DNA of 64,000 nucleotides from Hominilimicola fabiformis (GCF_020687385.1 NZ_JAJEQM010000003.1:124001-188000); one strand, 5' to 3'; shown: positions 42,273 to 52,272, counted from the stretch's first letter. The notes: generated by a model from the letters alone, not told the origin. Translations and numbers: made by a program.

Positions 42273-42574
42273 TGAATTCATTTGATATTCTAAGAAGACC
42301 AATCATCTCTGAACGCAGCATGGAAACTGTTTTAGACAGAGAAGGTAACGAGATTAAGAGATATACCTTTGAAGTTCCAAAGACTGTGAACAAGGTTGAA
42401 ATAAAGAAAGCTGTTGAAGAAGCATTCGGCGTTAAGGTTGCTAAGGTAAACACAATGAATGTTCTTGGTAAGGTTAAGAGAATGGGCAGAAACGAAGGAA
42501 GACGTCCTTCATGGAAAAAGGCTATCGTTACTCTTACAGCTGACAGCAAAACTATCGAATTCTTCGATATTTAA
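42272..42574 (+). CDS. rplW: Ribosomal protein uL23
   Basis: The 100-residue uL23 starts 'MNSFDILRRPIISERSMETV' and has the standard 'YTFEVPKTVNKVEIKKAVEE' core. It sits at the tunnel exit and is the docking site for trigger factor and SRP. It is translationally coupled to rplD (TAATG) and has GAGGTG upstream within rplD. rplB follows after 36 nt. Confidence 0.97.
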   Translation: MNSFDILRRPIISERSMETVLDREGNEIKRYTFEVPKTVNKVEIKKAVEEAFGVKVAKVNTMNVLGKVKRMGRNEGRRPSWKKAIVTLTADSKTIEFFDI

Positions 42575-42610
42575 TCGTTATTAATTTATAGATAAGGAGA
42601 GTAAAGGATA

Positions 42611-43444
42611 ATGGCTATTAAAAAGTATAATCCTACTTCGCCTGCCAGAAGATTTATGACAGTTTCAGACTTCGCTGAAATCACAAAGAAGTCACCGGAG
42701 CGTTCACTTCTTGCTAAGAAAGACAAGCACGCCGGCAGAAACTCATACGGTAGAATCACTGTTCGTCATAGAGGCGGCGGCAACAGAAGAAAGTACAGAA
42801 TTATTGACTTTAAGAGAAATAAAGACGGTATGCCGGCAACAGTTATCGGTGTTGAATACGATCCGAACAGAAGTGCCAATATCGCTCTTGTTCAATATGA
42901 AGACGGCGAAAAGGCTTACATCATCGCTCCTATCGGTCTTACAGACGGTGACGTCGTAGTATCGGGCGAAGGTGCAGATATTAAGCCGGGTAACGCATTG
43001 TTTATAAAAGATATTCCGGTTGGTACACTAATTCATAACATTGAATTGTATCCTGGAAAGGGCGCTCAGCTTGTAAGAAGTGCAGGTAACAGTGCACAGC
43101 TTATGGCTAAGGAAGGCGACTATGCACAGGTTAGACTTCCAAGCGGCGAAGTTAGAATGATCAGACTTGATTGTAAAGCAACTATCGGTGTTGTAGGTAA
43201 CCAACAGCATGAAAACGTATCTATCGGTAAAGCCGGAAGAAAGCGTCACATGGGTTGGAGACCGACAGTTCGTGGTGTTGTTATGAACCCTAACGATCAC
43301 CCTCACGGTGGTGGTGAAGGTAAGTCACCAATCGGTCGTCCTGCACCGGTTACTCCTTGGGGTAAACCAGCACTTGGTCTTAAGACAAGAAAGACTAAGA
43401 ACAGAACTGACAAGTTCATCGTTAAGAGAAGAAACGCTAAATAA
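42611..43444 (+). CDS. rplB: Ribosomal protein uL2
   Basis: A 277-residue uL2 with '[20 protein letters not shown]' at the start and the conserved C-terminal '[20 protein letters not shown]' (about residues 222-241), whose His is close to the peptidyl-transferase centre. It is essential for subunit joining. ATAAGGAG lies about 13 nt upstream. A 42-nt gap leads to rpsS. Confidence 0.98.
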   Translation: MAIKKYNPTSPARRFMTVSDFAEITKKSPERSLLAKKDKHAGRNSYGRITVRHRGGGNRRKYRIIDFKRNKDGMPATVIGVEYDPNRSANIALVQYEDGEKAYIIAPIGLTDGDVVVSGEGADIKPGNALFIKDIPVGTLIHNIELYPGKGAQLVRSAGNSAQLMAKEGDYAQVRLPSGEVRMIRLDCKATIGVVGNQQHENVSIGKAGRKRHMGWRPTVRGVVMNPNDHPHGGGEGKSPIGRPAPVTPWGKPALGLKTRKTKNRTDKFIVKRRNAK

Positions 43445-43486
43445 TAGATATTTAATTTTGATATAGATTGAAAGGAGGAAGATTTA

Positions 43487-43759
43487 ATGGGCAGATCACT
43501 TAAGAAAGGACCTTTCGTTGAAGAGCGTCTTATGAAGAGAATTGACGCTATGAACGCAGCTAATGAAAAGAAGGTCGTAAAGACATGGTCAAGAGCTTCC
43601 ACAATTTTCCCAGAAATGGTTGGACACACAATCGCAGTGCATGATGGCAGAAAGCATGTTCCTGTATTCATCAGTGAGGACATGGTAGGCCACAGACTTG
43701 GCGAATTCGCTCCTACAAGAACATACAAAGGTCATGCCGGAGCTAAAACTTCTAAGTAA
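43487..43759 (+). CDS. rpsS: Ribosomal protein uS19
   Basis: The 90-residue protein starts [20 protein letters not shown] and contains '[20 protein letters not shown]' and '[13 protein letters not shown]', the uS19 signatures. It binds the head of 16S rRNA with uS13. AAAGGAGG precedes it. The 88-nt gap to rplV contains GGGAT/ATCCC (43803-43817), one of several small hairpins in this block. Confidence 0.97.
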   Translation: MGRSLKKGPFVEERLMKRIDAMNAANEKKVVKTWSRASTIFPEMVGHTIAVHDGRKHVPVFISEDMVGHRLGEFAPTRTYKGHAGAKTSK

Positions 43760-43847
43760 TATCTATGATATTGCTTAGAAGCAAAGAAATAAGATTTACA
43801 GAGGGATGTTAAATCCCGTTACTAATATTGCAAAAGGAGGAATCCAC

Positions 43848-44186
43848 ATGGAAGCACGTGCAGTGTTAAGATATGCTCGTATTTCACCTAGAAAGGTTAA
43901 GATAGTGCTTGATCTAATAAGAAACAAGCCTGCTAACGTTGCAATGGGTATTCTAAACAACACACCTAAAGCAGCAAGCGAGTATTTGACAAAGCTTCTT
44001 GCGTCAGCGATTGCAAACGCAGAGAACAATCATGATATGGATAAGAATAAGTTATACGTTGCAGAATGTTACGCAACACAAGGTCCTACTTTAAAGAGAA
44101 TTCAGCCTCATGCTCAAGGCAGAGCGTTCAAGATTTTAAAGAGAACCAGCCATATCACTTTAGTATTAAAGGAAATGGAAGACTAA
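43848..44186 (+). CDS. rplV: Ribosomal protein uL22
   Basis: The 112-residue protein begins [20 protein letters not shown] and ends in the tunnel-lining hairpin '[20 protein letters not shown]'. The beta-hairpin, where insertions give macrolide resistance, looks intact. A frame opens at 43806, but AAAGGAGGAAT (43833-43843) and family length support 43848. rpsC follows after 19 nt. Confidence 0.97.
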   Translation: MEARAVLRYARISPRKVKIVLDLIRNKPANVAMGILNNTPKAASEYLTKLLASAIANAENNHDMDKNKLYVAECYATQGPTLKRIQPHAQGRAFKILKRTSHITLVLKEMED

Positions 44187-44205
44187 TCGAAAAGGAGGTT
44201 CACTC

Positions 44206-44934
44206 ATGGGACAAAAAGTTAATCCACACGGACTTAGAGTCGGAGTTATAAAAGATTGGGATTCTAAGTGGATTGCAGGTAAAAAAGATTTCGGAGACCA
44301 GTTGGTTGAAGATTATAATATAAGAAAGTTCGTTAAGAAGGCTTGCTATGATGCAGGTGTTGCTAAGATCGGTATTGAAAGAAAGCAGAATAAAGTGTTT
44401 ATCACAATTCATGCTGCTAAGCCTGGTATCATCATCGGTAGAGGCGGTGCTGAAATCGATAAGCTAAAGGCTCAAATCGAAAAGCTTACTTCAAAGACTG
44501 TTAACGTAAACATCATGGAGGTTAAGACTCCTGATACAAATGCACAGCTTGTTGCTGAAAACATTGCTGCACAGCTTGAAAGAAGAATTTCATTCAGACG
44601 TGCAATGAAGCAAGTTATGGGCAGAGCAATGCGTCTTGGCGTTAAGGGTATCAAGACTGCAGTTGCAGGTCGTGTAGGCGGTGCTGAAATCGCAAGAACA
44701 GAACAATATCACGAGGGTACAATTCCTCTACAGACATTGAGAGCTGATATTGACTATGGTTTCGCTGAAGCTCATACAACATACGGTATTCTTGGCGTTA
44801 AGGTTTGGATTTACAAAGGTGAAATCCTAAACGTTGCTGACGGCAGAAGAAAGGAAGCTGCTCAACAAGCGGCTGACAATAACAGACGCGATAACAGAAG
44901 ACGCGGCGATAGAAGACCGAAGGGAGGCAGATAA
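44206..44934 (+). CDS. rpsC: Ribosomal protein uS3
   Basis: The 242-residue uS3 starts [20 protein letters not shown], has a KH domain with '[20 protein letters not shown]' (about residues 74-93) and the C-terminal '[20 protein letters not shown]'. It lines the mRNA entry site and has helicase activity. The tail is rich in Arg, Asn and Asp ([18 protein letters not shown]), longer than in E. coli but common in Bacillota. rplP starts 2 nt downstream. Confidence 0.98.
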   Translation: MGQKVNPHGLRVGVIKDWDSKWIAGKKDFGDQLVEDYNIRKFVKKACYDAGVAKIGIERKQNKVFITIHAAKPGIIIGRGGAEIDKLKAQIEKLTSKTVNVNIMEVKTPDTNAQLVAENIAAQLERRISFRRAMKQVMGRAMRLGVKGIKTAVAGRVGGAEIARTEQYHEGTIPLQTLRADIDYGFAEAHTTYGILGVKVWIYKGEILNVADGRRKEAAQQAADNNRRDNRRRGDRRPKGGR

Positions 44935-44936
44935 TC

Positions 44937-45359
44937 ATGTTGTTACCAAAGAGAGTTAAATACAGAAGAGTTATGCGTGGCAGAATGAAGGGTAAGGCAA
45001 CACGTGGTAACGTTGTATCACACGGCGAGTTCGGCCTTCAGGCTCTTGAGCCGGCATGGATTACTTCAAGACAGATTGAAGCAGCCCGTATAGCTATGAC
45101 AAGATATACAAAGCGTGGCGGTCAGGTTTGGATTAAGATATTCCCTGATAAGCCGGTAACAAGAAAACCTGCTGAAACTCGAATGGGTTCAGGTAAGGGT
45201 GCTCCAGAGTATTGGGTAGCAGTAGTTAAGCCTGGCAGAGTGCTTTTTGAAATGGCAGGCGTAAGTGAAGAAGTAGCAAGAGAGGCTATGCGTCTTGCTA
45301 TGCACAAACTACCAATCAAGTGTAAGTTTGTAAAACGTCAAGCAGAGGATGGTGAATAA
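44937..45359 (+). CDS. rplP: Ribosomal protein uL16
   Basis: The 140-residue uL16 has '[20 protein letters not shown]' and '[20 protein letters not shown]', which contacts the A-site tRNA. The Arg that is hydroxylated in some bacteria (in the KPAETRMG region) is present. AGGGAGG lies at the end of rpsC; the gaps to rpsC and rpmC are 2 nt each, so the three are tightly coupled. Confidence 0.97.
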   Translation: MLLPKRVKYRRVMRGRMKGKATRGNVVSHGEFGLQALEPAWITSRQIEAARIAMTRYTKRGGQVWIKIFPDKPVTRKPAETRMGSGKGAPEYWVAVVKPGRVLFEMAGVSEEVAREAMRLAMHKLPIKCKFVKRQAEDGE

Positions 45360-45361
45360 GA

Positions 45362-45565
45362 ATGAAAGTAAATGAGCTAAGAGATTTATCAACAGCTGAA
45401 TTGGAAGAAAAACTTGCAGAAAGCAAGCAAGAGCTTTTCAACTTGAGATTTCAGAATGCTATTAACCAATTAGAAAATCCAAAGAGAATTGGTGATGTAA
45501 AGAAGACTATCGCTCGTATTTTAACCATCATTCATGAAAGAGAACTACAAGGCAGTGCGATGTAA
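45362..45565 (+). CDS. rpmC: Ribosomal protein uL29
   Basis: A 67-residue, two-helix protein starting [20 protein letters not shown] with '[20 protein letters not shown]'. It sits beside uL23 at the tunnel exit. The start is 2 nt after rplP. The 76 nt that follow have no gene but carry GTACTTGT/ACAGGTAC (about 45573-45591), a weak hairpin, and the rpsQ ribosome binding site. Confidence 0.96.
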   Translation: MKVNELRDLSTAELEEKLAESKQELFNLRFQNAINQLENPKRIGDVKKTIARILTIIHERELQGSAM

Positions 45566-45641
45566 TGCCGGTACTTGTTTGACAGGTACAAATTGAGCAG
45601 ATAGAAGATTATTAGAAACGTGCGGAAGGAGGCACTTATCT

Positions 45642-45899
45642 GTGGAAGAAAGAAACAGCCGTAAGGTTAAGATCGGTAAAGTAATCAGCAATAAGATGGA
45701 TAAGACAATCGTTGTTGCTATTGAAGAAAATAAAAAGCATCCGCTTTATGGTAAGATCGTTAAGAGAACTTACAAACTAAAGGCACATGATGAAGAAAAC
45801 GTATGCTCTATCGGCGATAAGGTAAAGGTTATGGAAACAAGACCTCTATCAAAGGACAAGAGATGGAGACTCGTTGAAATAGTAGAAAAAGTTAAGTAA
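45642..45899 (+). CDS. rpsQ: Ribosomal protein uS17
   Basis: The 85-residue OB-fold protein has '[20 protein letters not shown]' and '[20 protein letters not shown]', both standard. It is a primary 16S rRNA binder. The start is GTG with GGAAGGAGGC 10 nt upstream. A 92-nt gap with two perfect short palindromes separates it from rplN. Confidence 0.97.
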   Translation: MEERNSRKVKIGKVISNKMDKTIVVAIEENKKHPLYGKIVKRTYKLKAHDEENVCSIGDKVKVMETRPLSKDKRWRLVEIVEKVK

Positions 45900-45904
45900 T
45901 ATAG

Positions 45905-45968
45905 CGTTCCCGGAAAGAGTGGAACAACTTGCTTTGCAAGTTGTAGTAAGCAAATCGCTTGCGATTTG
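45905..45968 (+). repeat. Paired hairpins before rplN
   Basis: CAACTTGC-TTT-GCAAGTTG (45925-45943) and CAAATCGC-TT-GCGATTTG (45951-45968) lie between rpsQ and rplN, with GTTCC/GGAAC further upstream. The same layout, including the ending GTGA.AGCGTAAGGAGG, recurs before rpsH at 47562-47660. Confidence 0.75.
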
Positions 45969-45991
45969 TGAAGCGTAAGGAGGAAGTTTTA

Positions 45992-46360
45992 ATGATTCAA
46001 CAACAAACACTTTTAAAAGTGGCTGATAACACTGGCGCAAAGGAAGTTATGTGTATCCGAGTTATGGGCGGCAGTAAGAAAAGATATGCAGCAGTTGGCG
46101 ACGAAATCATTTGCAGTGTCAAGAAGGCAACACCGGGCGGCGTTGTAAAAAAAGGTGACGTTGTAAAAGCTGTTGTAGTCAGAACGGTTAAAGAGTCAAA
46201 GCGTGCTGACGGTTCATACATCAGATTTGATGAGAACGCAGCAGTTATCGTAAAAGATGACAAAAACCCAAGAGGTACTCGTATTTTTGGCCCTGTTGCA
46301 AGAGAGCTTAGAGATAAAGAGTACATGAAGATACTATCATTGGCTCCGGAAGTTCTTTAA
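45992..46360 (+). CDS. rplN: Ribosomal protein uL14
   Basis: The 122-residue uL14 starts '[20 protein letters not shown]' and has the RNA-binding '[19 protein letters not shown]' core. It forms an inter-subunit bridge and is the docking site of the silencing factor RsfS. A frame opens at 45959 through the hairpins, but AAGGAGGAAG and family length support 45992. rplX follows after 21 nt. Confidence 0.97.
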   Translation: MIQQQTLLKVADNTGAKEVMCIRVMGGSKKRYAAVGDEIICSVKKATPGGVVKKGDVVKAVVVRTVKESKRADGSYIRFDENAAVIVKDDKNPRGTRIFGPVARELRDKEYMKILSLAPEVL

Positions 46361-46381
46361 TTAAGGAGGATAATTGATACA

Positions 46382-46705
46382 ATGAAAAAGATGCATGTAA
46401 AAAGAGGCGACACTGTAAAAGTTATCGCCGGCAAAGATAAAGGTAAAGAGGGCAAGATTATCACAGCTATTCCGGCTGACGGTAAGGTAATCGTTGAAGG
46501 CGTTGCTGTTGCTAAGAGACATCAAAAGGCAAGAGTTCAAGGTCAGGAAAGCGGTATTATCCATAAGGAAATGCCAATCGACGCATCAAACGTAATGAGA
46601 GTTTGCTCAAAGTGCGGTAAAGCTGCAAGAACAGGTGTTAAGGTTCTTGATGACGGTTCAAAGATGAGATACTGCAAGAAGTGTAATGCAGAACTTAACG
46701 ATTAA
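46382..46705 (+). CDS. rplX: Ribosomal protein uL24
   Basis: The 107-residue uL24 has a KOW motif at '[20 protein letters not shown]' and the '[20 protein letters not shown]' stretch. It holds four cysteines (CSKC and CKKC), so it may bind zinc, as in several Bacillota. It is an assembly initiator of the large subunit. TAAGGAGG precedes the start. rplE follows after 26 nt. Confidence 0.97.
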   Translation: MKKMHVKRGDTVKVIAGKDKGKEGKIITAIPADGKVIVEGVAVAKRHQKARVQGQESGIIHKEMPIDASNVMRVCSKCGKAARTGVKVLDDGSKMRYCKKCNAELND

Positions 46706-46731
46706 TTTTCGAGAGGAGGAAGATTCTAACA

Positions 46732-47271
46732 ATGAGTAGAATGCAAGATAAATATAATAAAGAAGTTGCTCCGGCTCTTATGGAGAAGTTCAGCTATAAA
46801 AGTACAATGCAAATCCCTAAGCTCGACAAGATCGTTATAAATATCGGTATGGGTGAAGCTAAAGACAACCCTAAGGCAATCGAGGCTGCTTGCGGAGATT
46901 TGGCTGCTATAACAGGTCAAAAGCCTATTATAACAAAGGCTAAGAAGTCAGTTGCGAACTTCAAGTTAAGAGAAGGAATGAATATCGGCTGTAAAGTAAC
47001 ACTTAGAGCTGACAAGATGTATGAATTCTTAGACAGATTTTTCAATGTTGCTCTTCCACGTGTAAGAGACTTTAGAGGTATCAACCCTAACGGTTTCGAC
47101 GGTAGAGGTAACTATTCTGTTGGTATTAAGGAACAGCTTATATTCCCTGAAATTGACTATGATAAGATTGACAAAATCAGAGGTATGGACATCAACATTG
47201 TCACAACTGCACAGACAGACGAAGAAGCTCGTGAACTTCTAAAGTTAATGGGCGCTCCGTTCCGTTCATAG
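46732..47271 (+). CDS. rplE: Ribosomal protein uL5
   Basis: The 179-residue uL5 begins '[20 protein letters not shown]' and contains '[20 protein letters not shown]' and '[20 protein letters not shown]'. It binds 5S rRNA and forms part of the central protuberance. AGAGGAGGAAG precedes the ATG. The zinc-type S14 gene follows after 19 nt. Confidence 0.97.
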   Translation: MSRMQDKYNKEVAPALMEKFSYKSTMQIPKLDKIVINIGMGEAKDNPKAIEAACGDLAAITGQKPIITKAKKSVANFKLREGMNIGCKVTLRADKMYEFLDRFFNVALPRVRDFRGINPNGFDGRGNYSVGIKEQLIFPEIDYDKIDKIRGMDINIVTTAQTDEEARELLKLMGAPFRS

Positions 47272-47290
47272 TTAAAAAGGAGGATTTAAC

Positions 47291-47476
47291 ATGGCAAGGA
47301 AAGCAATGGTTTTAAAACAACAGAAACAACCTAAGTATTCAACACAAGCTTATACAAGATGTAAGATTTGCGGCAGACCGCATGCTTACCTTAGAAAGTT
47401 TGGTATTTGCCGTATATGCTTTAGAGAATTGGCTTACAAAGGTCAAATCCCTGGCGTAAGAAAAGCAAGCTGGTAA
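47291..47476 (+). CDS. rpsZ: Ribosomal protein uS14, zinc type
   Basis: The 61-residue protein has the zinc knuckle CKIC...CRIC in '[20 protein letters not shown]' (residues 24-43) and ends '[14 protein letters not shown]'. It binds 16S rRNA in the head. It is the zinc-dependent form; no Cys-less paralogue is seen here. AAAGGAGG precedes the ATG. The 193-nt gap to rpsH that follows is the longest in the spc part and is full of hairpins. Confidence 0.97.
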   Translation: MARKAMVLKQQKQPKYSTQAYTRCKICGRPHAYLRKFGICRICFRELAYKGQIPGVRKASW

Positions 47477-47483
47477 AATCGAG

Positions 47484-47645
47484 CGTTTCTTATAAGAAAC
47501 GAATTGATTTTTAGATATATGATAAAATTCGGACTTACAAAAATCCGAAAGAGGTAAAGTGACTTGCACAGCAAGTTATAGCTGAAGCAGGTATTTGATG
47601 CGAGACATCAAATACCGTAGCATAAGGCAAACCGCTTGCGGTTTG
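47484..47645 (+). repeat. Five consecutive hairpins between rpsZ and rpsH
   Basis: Inverted repeats in order: CGTTTCTTA/TAAGAAACG (47484-47501), TTCGGA/TCCGAA (47529-47550), ACTTGC/GCAAGT (47562-47576), GGTATTTGATG/CATCAAATACC (47590-47616) and CAAACCGC/GCGGTTTG (47628-47645). None has a T-run, so they are not terminators. The last two resemble the pair before rplN. They may be processing sites, RNA stabilisers or a regulatory leader. Confidence 0.75.
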
Positions 47646-47669
47646 TGAGAGCGTAAGGAGGTAAAATAA

Positions 47670-48068
47670 ATGCAAATAACTGATCCAATCGCAGATTTGC
47701 TTACAAGAATCAGAAATGCAAGCTCATCAAAGCATGAAACAGTCGATGTTCCTGCTTCAAACATGAAGAAGGCGATTGTTGAAATCCTTAATGATGAGGG
47801 TTATATAAAAGATTTTCAAGTAATCGAAGACGGTAAACAAGGCGTTATCAGAATTACTTTGAAATACGGACCTAACAAGGAAAGAGTTATAAGCGGTCTT
47901 AAGAGAGTTTCTAAGCCTGGTCTTAGATTCTACGCAAGCGTTGACGAACTTCCAAGAGTTCTTAAGGGTCTTGGTATCGCAATCGTTTCAACATCAAAGG
48001 GTATTATGACAGATAAGGAAGCAAGAAAGCAGCACGTTGGCGGCGAAGTACTTGCTTACATCTGGTAA
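47670..48068 (+). CDS. rpsH: Ribosomal protein uS8
   Basis: The 132-residue uS8 starts '[20 protein letters not shown]' and ends '[20 protein letters not shown]'. It is a primary binder of the 16S central domain and the autogenous regulator of the spc operon in E. coli, where its target is near rplE. AAGGAGGT precedes the ATG. The hairpin cluster directly upstream is a candidate S8 target here, as inference. rplF follows after 91 nt, with a CACAC/GTGTG hairpin. Confidence 0.97.
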   Translation: MQITDPIADLLTRIRNASSSKHETVDVPASNMKKAIVEILNDEGYIKDFQVIEDGKQGVIRITLKYGPNKERVISGLKRVSKPGLRFYASVDELPRVLKGLGIAIVSTSKGIMTDKEARKQHVGGEVLAYIW

Positions 48069-48159
48069 TTAATATTAATAAAAAAATAACTGAAAACCTG
48101 TGGAAACACACGGCTGTGTGTAAAACAGAGCAAATTTAAGTTAAGGAGGAAAAATCCCT

Positions 48160-48708
48160 ATGTCAAGAATAGGTAAGTTACCTATCACTGTTCCTGCCGG
48201 AGTTGAGGTAAAGATCAGTGATACAAACGAAATCACAGTAAAAGGTAAGAACGGCACACTTTCAAGACAACTTCATCCTGATATGATCGTTAAGCTTAAC
48301 GATGGAGTTATCACAGTAGAGCGTCCTTCAGAAGATAAGATGCACAAGTCATTGCACGGTCTTACAAGAACACTTGTAAACAATATGGTTATCGGTGTTA
48401 CAGAAGGCTTTACAAAAGAGCTTGAAATCAACGGTGTTGGTTACAGAGCTGCAATGCAAGGCAAGACTCTTAACTTGAGTCTTGGTTACTCACATCCTGT
48501 TTTGTATGAAGCAAAGGAAGGCGTAACAATCGAAGTTCCTGCTCCAAACAAAATCATCGTTAAAGGTGCCAACAAAGAAGACGTTGGTGCAACAGCAGCG
48601 AAGATTAGAGAGTACAGACAGCCTGAACCATACAAGGGTAAGGGTATTAAGTACGTTGATGAACACATCAGACGTAAAGAAGGTAAAACAGGAGCTAAGA
48701 AGAAATAA
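48160..48708 (+). CDS. rplF: Ribosomal protein uL6
   Basis: The 182-residue uL6 starts '[20 protein letters not shown]' and has two related domains; the second ends in '[20 protein letters not shown]'. It contacts the sarcin-ricin loop region and is linked to elongation-factor binding. TTAAGGAGGAAAA precedes the ATG. rplR follows after 19 nt. Residues and length are normal. Confidence 0.97.
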   Translation: MSRIGKLPITVPAGVEVKISDTNEITVKGKNGTLSRQLHPDMIVKLNDGVITVERPSEDKMHKSLHGLTRTLVNNMVIGVTEGFTKELEINGVGYRAAMQGKTLNLSLGYSHPVLYEAKEGVTIEVPAPNKIIVKGANKEDVGATAAKIREYRQPEPYKGKGIKYVDEHIRRKEGKTGAKKK

Positions 48709-48727
48709 TTGAAAGGAGTGTTCTTAA

Positions 48728-49087
48728 ATGATTAAGAAGATAGATACAAAAGCGGCTAGAGTTAGACGCCACGCAAGAGTTAGAAAGAACATCTCCGGCA
48801 CAGCGGAGAGACCTCGTCTAAACGTATTCAGAAGTGCAAAACATATATATGCTCAGGTTATTGATGATGTAAAGGGTGTTACACTTGTTTCAGCATCAAG
48901 CATGGACAAAGAATTTGAAGGCTACGGCGGAAACGTTGAAGGTGCAAAGGCAATCGGTCAGAAAGTGGCTGAAAAGGCTCTTGCAGCAGGCATTAAAGCA
49001 GTAGTATTCGACAGAGGCGGATATGTATATCACGGCAGAGTTGCTGCTCTTGCAGAAGGCGCAAGAGAAGGCGGCTTGGAATTCTAA
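48728..49087 (+). CDS. rplR: Ribosomal protein uL18
   Basis: The 119-residue uL18 has the basic N-terminus '[20 protein letters not shown]' and the core '[20 protein letters not shown]', ending '[17 protein letters not shown]'. It binds 5S rRNA together with uL5. GAAAGGAG precedes the ATG. It is part of a run (rplF to rplO) with regular 19-20-nt gaps. Confidence 0.97.
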   Translation: MIKKIDTKAARVRRHARVRKNISGTAERPRLNVFRSAKHIYAQVIDDVKGVTLVSASSMDKEFEGYGGNVEGAKAIGQKVAEKALAAGIKAVVFDRGGYVYHGRVAALAEGAREGGLEF

Positions 49088-49106
49088 TAGAAGGAGGAAG
49101 AGATAA

Positions 49107-49610
49107 GTGGCTGAAAGAATAGACGTAGAAGCTTTAGAGCTTGAGGAAAATGTCGTAGCAATCAACCGTGTTGCTAAGACTGTTAAAGGCGGTAGAACAA
49201 TGAGATTCAGCGCTTTGGTCGTTGTTGGTGACAGAAATGGTCACGTTGGCTTCGGTCAAGGTAAGTCTGCTGAAATACCTGACGCAATCAGAAAAGGTAT
49301 TGAAAGCGCAAAGAAGAATTTGATTTCTGTTCCTCTTGTAGGTTCAACAATTACTCATGAAGTTGTTGGTATTTCAGGTGCAGGTAAGGTTCTTCTTAAG
49401 CCGGCTGCACAAGGTACTGGTGTGCTTGCAGGTGGTGCTGCTCGTGCGGTTCTTGAACTTGCAGGTGTTAAAGACATCAGAGCAAAGAGCTTGAGATCAA
49501 ATAACAAGAGAAACGTAGTTAGTGCTACTATACAGGGATTGTCAGAGTTAAAGCAGCCTGAAGAAGTTGCTAAGCTAAGAGGCAAGACTGTAGACCAAAT
49601 CAGAGGTTAA
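49107..49610 (+). CDS. rpsE: Ribosomal protein uS5
   Basis: The 167-residue uS5 has the double-stranded-RNA-binding domain '[20 protein letters not shown]' and the C-terminal '[20 protein letters not shown]'. It is at the mRNA entry and affects decoding accuracy; the loop positions of ram and spectinomycin mutations look normal. The start is GTG with AAGGAGGAAGAG upstream. rpmD follows after 19 nt. Confidence 0.97.
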   Translation: MAERIDVEALELEENVVAINRVAKTVKGGRTMRFSALVVVGDRNGHVGFGQGKSAEIPDAIRKGIESAKKNLISVPLVGSTITHEVVGISGAGKVLLKPAAQGTGVLAGGAARAVLELAGVKDIRAKSLRSNNKRNVVSATIQGLSELKQPEEVAKLRGKTVDQIRG

Positions 49611-49629
49611 TAAGGAGGCACACAGTAAT

Positions 49630-49809
49630 ATGGCTAAGCTAAAAATTACATTAGTTAAGAGTACAATCGGCAGAAAGAAAGACCAAATCGCTACTGTTGA
49701 AGCTCTTGGACTAAAGAAAATAAGAAGTGTTGTTGAACACAATGACACACCTCAAATCAGAGGAATGATTAACAAGGTATCTCACCTTGTAACAGTTGAA
49801 GAAAACTAA
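49630..49809 (+). CDS. rpmD: Ribosomal protein uL30
   Basis: A 59-residue gene lying between rpsE and rplO, beginning [20 protein letters not shown] and ending '[15 protein letters not shown]', which is the bacterial uL30 pattern. It is a small globular protein of the large subunit. TAAGGAGG lies 11 nt upstream. The gap to rplO is 20 nt. Its presence completes the standard spc order. Confidence 0.97.
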   Translation: MAKLKITLVKSTIGRKKDQIATVEALGLKKIRSVVEHNDTPQIRGMINKVSHLVTVEEN

Positions 49810-49829
49810 TTAGTAAGGAGGTGTAGCAA

Positions 49830-50270
49830 ATGAACTTAAACGAATTGCAACCTGCTGAAGGTTCAAAGTTCGCTCCTAAGAGAGTGGGCAGAGGTATCGG
49901 AAGCGGTACAGGTAAAACTTCGGGAAAAGGTCATAAAGGACAAAACGCAAGAAGTGGCGGTGGCGTTAGACCGGGCTTTGAAGGTGGTCAAATGCCATTA
50001 TACAGAAGACTTCCTAAGCGTGGATTTAAGAATATATTTGCAAAGCAGTATGTTGCTGTTAACGTTGAGGAGCTTAATAAGCTTGAGGACGGAGCAGAAG
50101 TTACAGCAGAAACACTAAAGGCAAACGGTATAATCAGCAAAACACTTGACGGTGTTAAAATACTTGGCAGAGGTGAGCTTAACAAAAAGCTTACTGTAAA
50201 GGTGGCTAAGATGAGCGCTTCTGCAAAGGAAAAAATAGAAAAGGCAGGCGGAAAGGCTGAGGTGATGTAA
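49830..50270 (+). CDS. rplO: Ribosomal protein uL15
   Basis: The 146-residue uL15 starts '[20 protein letters not shown]' and includes the glycine-rich '[20 protein letters not shown]' and '[17 protein letters not shown]'. It binds 23S rRNA late in assembly. TAAGGAGGT precedes it. secY starts 2 nt after its stop, so the two are coupled, as in most Bacillota. Confidence 0.97.
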   Translation: MNLNELQPAEGSKFAPKRVGRGIGSGTGKTSGKGHKGQNARSGGGVRPGFEGGQMPLYRRLPKRGFKNIFAKQYVAVNVEELNKLEDGAEVTAETLKANGIISKTLDGVKILGRGELNKKLTVKVAKMSASAKEKIEKAGGKAEVM

Positions 50271-50272
50271 TC

Positions 50273-51607
50273 GTGTTACAGACACTAAAGAATGCTTGGA
50301 AAATTCCGGACCTACGTCGCAGAATTCTATTTACATTAATGATGCTTATAGTTTTCAGATTCGGTGCACATATTCCTGTACCGTATCTGACAGCTGACGC
50401 TATGCAAGCGTTCCTTGGAAACGGCGGAACTGACTTGTTCAGCTTGTTCGATGTATTCACAGGTGGTGCGTTCTCAAACGCAACAGTTATGGCAATGGGT
50501 GTTTCACCATACATCAACGCATCTATTATCGTTCAACTTCTTACTGTCGCAATACCTTCTCTTGAGCGTCTGGCTAAAGAAGGTCTTGAGGGCAGAAAGA
50601 AAATTAACAAGATTACAAGATACCTTGGTATTGCGTTGGCATTCATACAAGGTGCCGGACTTTATGTAACACTTTACAATATGAGCGTTACAAACGGTCT
50701 TGACGCAATCAAAAATCCAAGCGTTTTAACATTTTTCGTAATAGTTCTTACATTCACAGCCGGTACAGCATTTATTATCTGGTTGGGTGAACTTATTACA
50801 GAAAAGGGACTTGGAAACGGCGTATCACTAATTATCTTTGCAGGTATCGTATCAAGAATACCATCAGCTGCATACGGAATTTATAATCAATTCTTGGGAG
50901 CAGGCGTAAATGCAAAGGGTCTTATATTCGTAGCTGCCATCATTGTTGTGGCAATAGCTGCTATCACGTTCGTTGTATTCTTCTCAGAGGCTGAAAGAAG
51001 AATTCCGGTTCAGTACGCTAAGCGTGTTGTAGGAAGAAAAATGTACGGCGGACAAAGCACAAACATTCCGATTAAAGTTGCAGCAGGCGGCGTTATGCCG
51101 ATCATCTTTGCATCTTCAATCATGGCATTCCCTGCAACAATCGTAAGATTGGTTTCAGGCGGTAATATGCCGACAGCCGGTCTTGGATATTATATCCTTG
51201 GTTGTTTATCAGCCGGCTATGCGTCAGCATGGTGGACCAGTCTTGTATACGCAATTCTTTATGCGTTGCTTATACTATTCTTCACATATTTCTATTCTTC
51301 AATTCAGTTCAATCCGATTGAACTTGCAAATAATATGAAGAAGAGTGGAGGATACATTCCGGGTATCAGACCTGGTAAGCCGACAAGCGATTATATAGGA
51401 AAGATTTCTTCAAGATTAAATCTTGTAGGTGCATTCTTCCTTGCAATTATTGCAATCCTACCTGTAATTGTCGGTGCGATATTCAATGTAACGGCACTTC
51501 AAATCGGCGGTACATCACTTCTAATTATGGAAGGTGTTGCTCTTGAAACTGTCAGACAAATTGAATCACAAATGACAATGCGTCATTATAAAGGTTTCCT
51601 TGAATAA
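50273..51607 (+). CDS. secY: Preprotein translocase subunit SecY
   Basis: The 444-residue channel protein of the Sec translocon has ten membrane helices; the first region is 'LRRRILFTLMMLIVFRFGAH' and the plug follows as 'FLGNGGTDLFSLFDVFTGGA'. The cytoplasmic loop 'RRIPVQYAKRVVGRKMYGGQ' (about residues 242-261) contacts SecA and the ribosome. The start is GTG with GAGGTGAT inside the rplO end. secG is at 34 kb; secE is not in the window. adk follows after 23 nt. Confidence 0.97.
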   Translation: MLQTLKNAWKIPDLRRRILFTLMMLIVFRFGAHIPVPYLTADAMQAFLGNGGTDLFSLFDVFTGGAFSNATVMAMGVSPYINASIIVQLLTVAIPSLERLAKEGLEGRKKINKITRYLGIALAFIQGAGLYVTLYNMSVTNGLDAIKNPSVLTFFVIVLTFTAGTAFIIWLGELITEKGLGNGVSLIIFAGIVSRIPSAAYGIYNQFLGAGVNAKGLIFVAAIIVVAIAAITFVVFFSEAERRIPVQYAKRVVGRKMYGGQSTNIPIKVAAGGVMPIIFASSIMAFPATIVRLVSGGNMPTAGLGYYILGCLSAGYASAWWTSLVYAILYALLILFFTYFYSSIQFNPIELANNMKKSGGYIPGIRPGKPTSDYIGKISSRLNLVGAFFLAIIAILPVIVGAIFNVTALQIGGTSLLIMEGVALETVRQIESQMTMRHYKGFLE

Positions 51608-51630
51608 TTTCAGGAAAGGCGGTATTTAGT

Positions 51631-52269
51631 ATGAATTTGGTATTAATGGGCCCTCCGGGGGCAGGAAAAGGCACTCAAGGCGAAATTTTATCTAAGAGAT
51701 TGGATATAAACACAATTTCAACGGGTGTTATGCTGAGAACCGCCATCAAGGAACAGTCAGAAATCGGAAAGATTGCTGAAAAGTATATCAATGATGGAAA
51801 ACTTGTTCCGGATGACGTAATTGTTTCTATAGTAAAAGAAAGATTGCAAAAGCCTGATTGTGCAAAGGGATTTATCCTTGACGGATTCCCTCGCACAACA
51901 GCTCAGGCTGAGGCATTGACAGAATCGGGCGTAAAAATTGATAAAGTGCTTTCTCTTGAAGTTGCCGATGAGGCAATAATCGAGCGTTTGTCATCAAGAC
52001 GTGAATGCTCAAAGTGCGGAGCACCGTACAATATCATATCAAACAAGCCTGAAACTGAAGGAATATGTGATAAATGTAAAGGCGAACTTATTCAGCGCGC
52101 CGATGATGTTCCTGAAACAATCAAGAACAGACTTAATGTTTATCACGAACAGACAGAGCCGATAAAAGCGTATTATGAAAAGCTTGGACTTCTTGTTACT
52201 GCAAAGGGCGAGGATAAGCTTGAAGATACAACAAGCAATGTTGCTAAGGCTTTGGGACTTGAGGTGTGA
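51631..52269 (+). CDS. adk: Adenylate kinase
   Basis: The 212-residue enzyme interconverts ATP plus AMP and two ADP. The P-loop is 'LMGPPGAGKGTQGEIL' (residues 4-19), with 'GFILDGFPRTTAQAEAL' for AMP binding. The LID domain has a zinc site of four cysteines, 'CSKCGAPYN' and 'CDKCKGEL' (about residues 128-153), typical of Gram-positives. Its place between secY and map is the usual one. AGGAAAGGCGG precedes the ATG. Confidence 0.97.
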   Translation: MNLVLMGPPGAGKGTQGEILSKRLDINTISTGVMLRTAIKEQSEIGKIAEKYINDGKLVPDDVIVSIVKERLQKPDCAKGFILDGFPRTTAQAEALTESGVKIDKVLSLEVADEAIIERLSSRRECSKCGAPYNIISNKPETEGICDKCKGELIQRADDVPETIKNRLNVYHEQTEPIKAYYEKLGLLVTAKGEDKLEDTTSNVAKALGLEV

Positions 52270-52272
52270 GTT

